Part shown: piece after piece, positions 59,201 through 64,000 of the stretch
Layout of the letters: each line of letters starts with the position of its first letter
How positions within the stretch are numbered: position 1 is the first letter of the stretch
Assembly: GCF_024868665.1 (NCBI RefSeq)
Contig: NC_079891.1
Coordinates: forward strand, 29,218,665 to 29,282,664
Origin: Triplophysa rosa
Taxonomy: Eukaryota; Chordata; Actinopteri; Cypriniformes; Nemacheilidae
Length of the DNA: 64,000 nt
Reading direction: 5' to 3'
The notes under the pieces: generated by a model
Databases searched by the model: none
Seen by the model: only the letters and a program-made list of their open reading frames with translations
Told to the model about the DNA's origin: nothing
Made by a program: the position numbers and the translations under genes

Positions 59201-62200
59201 AGTTTACTTGATCAGCTATAGTCATTTTATTAATTGTGACTCTTCCCTTCTGTTTGATAGCTTCATCTACTCTCTGCTGGTTCTGGTATCTGCAGCGCTG
59301 TATCTGTCAGGAATCGAGGCCTACCTGTCTGTGATGGTATTTGCTCTCGCGCTGGGTTGGATGAACACCCTGTATTTTACCAGAGGCTTTAAACTCACTG
59401 GAACCTACAGCATCATGATTCAGAAGGTACAACGTTCCTTATATTCAAGGACTTTATCTTTCTCCAAACAAGCTATAACATTCAATCTTAGTTACTGTGT
59501 TCCACTGTTATAGTCATATAAGATTGCCATTGTGATTCAAATGATTTTGTTCTAGTTCCTCTGACAGCAGCTTGCTGACTGACTTGTTTGAAAGGGGTAC
59601 ATTTGGTGGCAGCTTTGACGTGTTTGAAAGCTATAAACTCAAAATAACTGAAAATATGCTGCTCTTTGATTTAAACCTAATAAATGTCATTTTGATTTCT
59701 TCAAACTTTGATTCAAATTTTGTGAGATATACAGTACAGGTTAGGGATGCACCGATACCATTTTTTAAAGACCGAGTACGAGTACCGATACTTTTTTTCT
59801 GGTACTCGCCGATACCGATACCTATAACCGATGCCTGTATAATGTACAATAATGTTAATAAACCAGTATCTTACTGGTACATTGTTTTTCTTTTGTTTTT
59901 AGGTCTACTTAAATTTAAGTACTATTTTTAAATTAAGTTCAATTTTTTATGATAAGTACCACAATTTTACTAGCACATTTACTTCAGTTTGCTAAAGTAA
60001 ACAATATACTCTGTGGTTGAATTATAAAAAATTCAAGGGGGATGGTGTGGTAAAATGTGAGTGTATTATAACTTGTTCAAGTCAAGCGGACTTTTATTTT
60101 GACGGGACGCCGCAAAGAGCGTTTGTTTAAGTTAACCGGTCATTTATTTTGACGGATCGCCGCAAATGGTGTTTGTTATGAGTTCATGTCCTCGTGCAGT
60201 GAAACGCTGGCGTTGAAGGTTTCACAAGCACATAGCACAATGCGTTCAGGTTCAGTACACGCAACCGCACCACTCTTTCACACACAGTCATGCAAAACAA
60301 GCAGAATACATATTTAAACATTAATATTTTGTTAGCTGTTACATTAGCTGTTAGCGGTTCAGCGATAATTTCTTGTTAGGAAATGCCTGGATTCCTCGAT
60401 TCCGTCCGCGTTTTCCGCATTGCGGAAATCATAGGGCTCTATGTATGTCACGTGAGGTATCGGTCTTTGGTATCGGTGTGTCATTACGAGTACGAGTACA
60501 TGAGCTTGGTATCGGGCCGATACCCGATACTGGTATCGGTGCATCCCTAGCACAGGTGTTTTTTGAAACGGGAAATAATGGTTGCATTTTTGATTATCGC
60601 ATCTATCTGAAATTTTTCAACTTGCGCGGAGGACGCATGCGCGTCTTTGCATTGACTTTGTGTGTAATTTGCTCGCGCAAATCGCTTAATTCGCGTTTGG
60701 TGTGAACCAGAGCCGTTGCATATAAGAGTTAGGCCCCGGTCACACTAGCCTTTTTGCTCCATTGACTTCCATTCATACGCACGCAAATGCGACAGACCGG
60801 AAACGCAAGCCCATCCGAAGATATTTCGCTGCGTAGCAAAGTTCAAGTTTGGTGATCTCTGACCTCCGAATTTTGTGTCACGTGAATGCGTGAGACCAAT
60901 AGAAGATCAAAACGTCACAATGTGACCTCGAGGTACAGAAATGTAAAAGATGGAGGAATCGCTCCTGCCCATTTTTGCAGCACCGTCCAAATGAATTTCA
61001 CATGGTCAAAGTCTAGTCTGACCGCGGAATTACGACACACGGTCTCGCCGCGGCGTGGTTCATGGAGCGCCACGTTCCAAACAAATCCATGCTATCAACC
61101 TTTTTAAATGGACTTTAGCGGGACAGACAACCGCAACTGTTTTTGCATAAATTTTGCTAAATATTAGCAGACTGTGTACACTTATTACTATGTTGTAGGG
61201 GTGTGACGAGACACTGTGAGTGTCGTAACTCTCATATTCAACGGCTCTGGTGTGAACGCAGCTTTCTTGATCAAAAACAACTTGCAATGACATCTTAAAA
61301 TATATCAATGCGATTGTTTTGTCTCGAAATCCACACAGTATTTTTTTTTGTAAAGTATGCTTTCAAAAGCAACATATACTGTATATCCTAATATAACCAA
61401 GGCCTAGTCCTGGCTAATCCCTGTCAAAAGTAAAAAGTACTAGATTTCAATGTACTTAAGTTAAAGGTAAACAAAATGTAAATAAATATATTTATGAAAT
61501 GTGGTGGCATAAACAGTATGATATATGCTTTATAATGTAGTGAAGTACAGATCAACTTTACTTAAGCAGAGTAAAAATACTAAAATACTGTCCACCTCTG
61601 TTTAAAGGGATACTTCTCCCAAAAATGAAAATTCTGTCATCATTTACTCACCTTCGAGTTGTTCCAAATGTGTATACATTTCTTTGTTCTGATAAACACA
61701 GATAATGATATTTGGAATAATGCTTGTAACCAAACAGATCTCAACACCCATTGACTACCATAGTAGGAAACATTACTTTATCATTTGTTCTGTTGAACAT
61801 AAAAGAAGACATTTTGAAGAATGTAGGACAGCAAACAGTTCTGGGGCACTTTTGACCACCATTGTTTTTTTCCTCCTATGGGAGTCAATGGGTGTTGAGA
61901 TCTGTTTGGTTACAAGCATTATTCCAAATATCTTTCTCTGTGTTCATCAGAACAAAGAAATGTATCCACATTTGGAACAACTCGAAGGTGAGTAAATGAT
62001 GACAGAATTTTCATTTTTGGGTGAAGTATCACTTTAATGCACTTAAAGCGTAAATCTTTAGTATCACTTGTTGTGTTTTCAACATTACTAGCGTGAAAAT
62101 GACCTCAAAGCTACTAAAAGCAACAAAACTTTCTGTAGGATGAGTTTATAAAAAACTGGAAACTACAGTATATTATCCTGTTTGTTATGTTGGACACATG

Positions 62201-63658
62201 ACTCCATAGTTAAGCGTAACTAGCTGCTATTTTTAGTGATAACTGCTGGGAACTACATCAAACTCATTGAATAATGAAAATGCTTGCCTGTCAGCTTCCT
62301 TTCCATATTGTAAGTGTAATCGAGATATCATTATACTTAACCTTCAATTTGGATATTTTGTTCAGATTCTCATTAAAGATTTGTTCCGGTTCCTGCTGGT
62401 GTATGTGCTCTTCATGATTGGCTACGCATCAGGTATTGCTTGCAATTTTTTAAATCTCATTTCATTAATAGGCTAGCAGCCCCCATCACAAACTACCCCG
62501 TCTGTGCTGTTGAGGGGCAATATGATCCTGTTTGACCTTTAAAACTGATTTACTTGGAGCGAAAAAATGAAAATAATTAAAACGATCGCTTACCCAGTCA
62601 GTTTTTTGTACGTAATAAAGAGAGCCACATTAGTTGATTTGCAAATAGCCATATTGTTCTTACTATGCTAAGTATTTATTGCCTCTCATCATTTCAACAG
62701 CGTTAGTTTCTCTGCTGACCATCTGCCCGGAGGAGGAGACGTGTAAGGATTCCTGCCCCAAATACCCAGAATGCCGAGACTCAAACACCTTCAGTGAATT
62801 TCTGCTGGACCTGTTTAAGCTGACTATCGGCATAGGAGAGCTGGATGACATGCTTAAAGGTGCACAGTATCCTGGTGTCTTCCTCGTTCTCCTGGTCACA
62901 TACATCATTCTCACCTTCGTCCTGTTACTCAACATGTTAATCGCTTTGATGGGGGAGACGGTGGGTCAGGTGTCCAAAGAGAGCAAGAAGATCTGGAAAC
63001 TGCAGGTGAGAGAGATATAGATGGTGGAATATCTCCAAGTGTCTTTGAATGCATGTCTTTGGTGGGTGGGGTTTCATTTAAAAGGGGGTGTGCTTAAATA
63101 TGTTTGTTACTTTGTTTTGGTTTTATATCAGTGGGCAACCACTATACTGGACATCGAGCGTTCCTTCCCTGTGTGTCTGCGGAGGTCTTTTCGGGTTGGA
63201 GAGATGGTTACTTTGGGCAAGAGCTTTGATGGAACACCAGACAAACGCTGGTGCTTCAGGTACAGCTACAACCCCTCTATCCATTATTAAATCACGGCCG
63301 AACCATTCCTATTACTTACCGGAGATATGGATTTAACTTGTTCGTGTTGTAGAGTCGATGAGGTGAAGTGGTCCCATTGGAATCAAAATCTGGGCATTAT
63401 AAATGAGGATCCCGGCCAGAAGGACTATTATGAACACACACAGGGAGGGCGGGGCCTTCGAAGAGGTTTGTAACGTACACGTATGTTAAAACGCTTATTC
63501 AAAGAATCATCTAACAAACATGATTTTTCTCTATCGCAACAACAGATCGCTGGTCGACGGTCGTGCCAAGAGTGGTTGAACTGAGCAGGAGCCCCCGAGA
63601 TCATATTGTAGAGATGGAGCCTCTCACAGGCCGACACAGACATAAATCAGAAAGCTAA
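44229..63658 (+). CDS. trpv4: TRPV4 cation channel (atypical)
   Basis: Fifteen coding exons: 44229-44524 (start uncertain), 45553-45728, 47126-47278, 48840-48980, 55513-55811, 56094-56273, 58148-58306, 58445-58537, 58729-58802, 59261-59426, 62366-62432, 62701-63005, 63132-63259, 63353-63465, 63546-63658; 820 residues from the first in-frame ATG (human 871). [15 protein letters not shown], the ankyrin domain (about 130-360), [15 protein letters not shown] and the TRP-box region [20 protein letters not shown] identify TRPV4, a tetrameric plasma-membrane calcium channel. Predicted helices: S1 437-459, S2 480-498, S3 519-541, S4 545-563, S5 586-606, S6 661-683. The basic PIP2-site-like cluster KKRRKK is kept. 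Odd points: filter G645-I-G-E648 instead of GMGD, no pore-loop N-glycosylation sequon, loss of the PPP segment before LKVFNR, and a C-terminus ending RHRHKSES rather than DAPL. It may be a duplicate copy. Confidence 0.93.
45306..45502. mobile_element. MITE in trpv4 intron, related to 35968-36206
   Basis: Ends GCCCCATTTCACAAACAAGG and CCCTGTCTGTGAAACCGGGC are inverted repeats, with the family's internal GGCCCAGTCCTGGCTTAAGC near the right end. It stops about 50 bases before trpv4 exon 45553-45728. Confidence 0.65.
46570..46985. mobile_element. MITE of the GTTCACCC family in trpv4 intron
   Basis: The left end AGGGACAGTTCACCCAAAAA and right end TTTTTGTGTGAACTGTTCCT are inverted. The right flank is TTAA (46986-46989), the left TCAA. 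Interior arms include CCATTGACTACCATAGTAGG. Confidence 0.75.
49231..49800. repeat. Probable dispersed repeat in trpv4 intron
   Basis: The segment runs from CTGTCACGGTTCTGCC to CGCTATTCCTGACA, with pyrimidine-rich, TTG/GTT-rich contents unlike its surroundings. An open frame of 149 codons inside it is compositionally odd (Cys, Leu and Phe rich) and has no recognisable domain. Confidence 0.4.
50960..51078 (+). mobile_element. SINE remnant in trpv4 intron
   Basis: GTAATGGTTATAAGGTCATGGGTTCAGTCCCCAGGAAAC has a B-box-like core, followed by the tail TATAAAAGCATCTGCCATTT and a short ATAAATGTAAATGT repeat end. Confidence 0.6.
51730..52080. other. Non-repetitive intronic block, candidate conserved noncoding element
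   Basis: Between repeats, this stretch has balanced composition, no inverted termini, no open frame and no splice signals. It includes an octamer-like ATGCAAAT and a CAGCTAATGTGATTTAG segment. Its look is that of a regulatory element inside the large trpv4 intron 48981-55512; conservation has not been tested. Confidence 0.3.
52588..52919. mobile_element. Inverted-repeat MITE in trpv4 intron
   Basis: The left arm (atgtgaagctgacgtcacgc, then GCCGCCATCTTGGGAGGA) is mirrored by the right arm (TCCTCCCAAGATGGCGCAAC, then ggtgtgaggtagcttcatat). Confidence 0.7.
52948..53763. mobile_element. Non-autonomous DNA transposon in trpv4 intron
   Basis: The termini GGGTCTCATTCACTAA and TTAATGAATGAGACCC are inverted repeats. 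Subterminal GCGTACGCAC near the left and GTGCGTACGCATG near the right also pair. No transposase is seen in the 816 bases. Confidence 0.75.
54062..55087. mobile_element. 1.0 kb TTAA-flanked element in trpv4 intron
   Basis: TTAA at 54058-54061 and 55088-55091 bracket AGGTCTAGAGTGGGATTT and AAATCCCACATTGCGCCT, inverted repeats. It is a longer relative of the element at 41863-42220 and shares the sequence around TAGCGGTGAGTTTGAGAATTGCA. No complete transposase is present. Confidence 0.75.
55870..56074. mobile_element. Diverged MITE of the GTTCACCC family
   Basis: The right end TTGAAGGCTAACTGTCCCT is followed by TTAA (56075-56078); interior arms GATTTTCTTTCTTCTGCAAA and TTCTGCAGAAGG are family-like. 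It ends about 20 bases before trpv4 exon 56094-56273, close to that exon's branch and acceptor region. Confidence 0.55.
56354..57997. mobile_element. Foldback-type transposon with ~400-base inverted arms
   Basis: The left arm (about 56354-56765) and right arm (about 57588-57997) are inverted copies, for instance ATGCGTTTTCTATTTGTTCG on the left and CGAACAAATAGAAAACGCAT on the right. About 820 bases of unrelated DNA lie between them. TATC at 56350-56353 and 57998-58001 flanks the element exactly. No transposase is evident; similar short frames in both arms (minus strand 56393-56647, plus strand 57704-57997) are the same arm sequence read twice. It fills most of the intron between trpv4 exons ending 56273 and starting 58148. 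Confidence 0.88.
59742..60549. mobile_element. hAT-like non-autonomous element
   Basis: The inverted termini TAGGGATGCACCGATACC and GGTATCGGTGCATCCCTA are near perfect over 18 bases. The flanks GTACAGGT (59734-59741) and GCACAGGT (60550-60557) form an 8-base duplication with one change, as for hAT transposons. The interior has many GTATCGG/CCGATAC copies near both ends and no transposase. Confidence 0.85.
60700..61258. mobile_element. Inverted-repeat element in trpv4 intron
   Basis: GAACCAGAGCCGTTGCATAT near the left is inverted at the right as CATATTCAACGGCTCTGGTG. The CpG-rich interior contains CCCCGGTCACACTAGCC. It abuts the hAT-like element on its left. Confidence 0.6.
61262..61432. mobile_element. 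Fragment related to the 35968-36206 MITE
   Basis: Shared segments TTGATCAAAAACAACTTGCA, GATTGTTTTGTCTCGAAAT and AAGGCCTAGTCCTGGCT occur in the same order as at 36030-36180, but the left terminus is lost. Confidence 0.6.
61606..62033. mobile_element. TTAA-flanked MITE of the GTTCACCC family in trpv4 intron
   Basis: TTAA at 61602-61605 and 62034-62037 bracket AGGGATACTTCTCCCAAAAA and TTGGGTGAAGTATCACT. Interior arms around CCATTGACTACCATAGTAGG and CTCCTATGGGAGTCAATGGG form a long palindrome. It is one of the best-preserved copies here. Confidence 0.8.
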
Positions 63659-64000
63659 AGCAGCACAATGATGTGTTTTATTAAAGCTGCCAATGTTTTT
63701 ATTCATATTAGAACAGCCATATATATCATTTTTAAAGGGTCCTTTTTTAAAACCATTTTTTACAATGATCATGTATTATGTATATATGGACCCATGAGAC
63801 ACTCAGGGACAATCTGTTTTGTTGATCATGGAGTGTGCAATAGATTGTATAAACTGAGACCTTGTTTAAATTATTTAGATGCAGAAATCAGAACAAACAG
63901 TGCCTCTGATCTGGGTATCGGCATCTACAATACTCATGTCTACCGTACTTTCTGCTGACAAGTGACAAATCTCGGCATTGTTTTATGGATGAAGTGGAAA
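63659..64000 (+). other. trpv4: trpv4 3' UTR, truncated by window end
   Basis: AT-rich DNA follows the stop codon. ATTAAA near 63678 is a possible weak poly(A) signal, but no AATAAA is seen before the window ends, so the 3' UTR probably continues. Confidence 0.45.

Overview
The window is nuclear DNA from a bony fish. Genes are split into many short exons with GT-AG introns, and introns and intergenic space are full of small inverted-repeat DNA transposons and tRNA-derived SINEs of the kind common in cypriniform fish; the exact species cannot be read from the sequence. Four vertebrate genes can be assembled exon by exon with matching splice phases: git2 (+, 4619-22571), tchp (-, 24198-28715), gltp (+, 31004-36859) and trpv4 (+, about 44229-63658). 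From memory of the human map, the same four genes are neighbours in the same order on chromosome 12q24, so this is a conserved block. Upstream (65-2146, +) lies the 3' part of an unrelated, unrecognised gene for an SGNH/GDSL-type hydrolase-like protein whose 5' exons are tandemly duplicated.

Layout: 1-2350, SGNH-like gene and poly(A) signal. 2350-4030, AT-rich DNA, then a repeat region dominated by the GAACGA hexamer and its complement. 4030-22571, git2 with 20 coding exons and a 3.4 kb first intron. 22572-24197, convergent 3' ends of git2 and tchp. 24198-28715, tchp in 11 coding exons. 28716-31003, divergent tchp/gltp upstream region with a TTAA-flanked inverted-repeat element and GC/CCAAT boxes near gltp. 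31004-36859, gltp in 5 exons; its third intron holds a dead Tc1 transposon carrying two younger nested insertions. 36860-44228, gltp 3' end, probable trpv4 promoter and noncoding exon, and a repeat-rich first intron. 44229-63658, trpv4 with 15 coding exons and introns heavily invaded by transposons. 63659-64000, trpv4 3' UTR.

The encoded proteins do separate jobs: GIT2 is an ARF-GAP scaffold at focal adhesions, TCHP a keratin/centriole-binding coiled-coil protein, GLTP a cytosolic glycolipid carrier, and TRPV4 a calcium-permeable osmo-, heat- and mechanosensitive channel. The most noteworthy points are the phase-symmetric duplicated exons of the SGNH-like gene; a trpv4 whose selectivity filter (GIGE), proline-rich segment, pore loop, N-terminus and C-terminus all depart from the usual form; two GC-AG introns; and several inverted-repeat elements sharing TTAA flanks.
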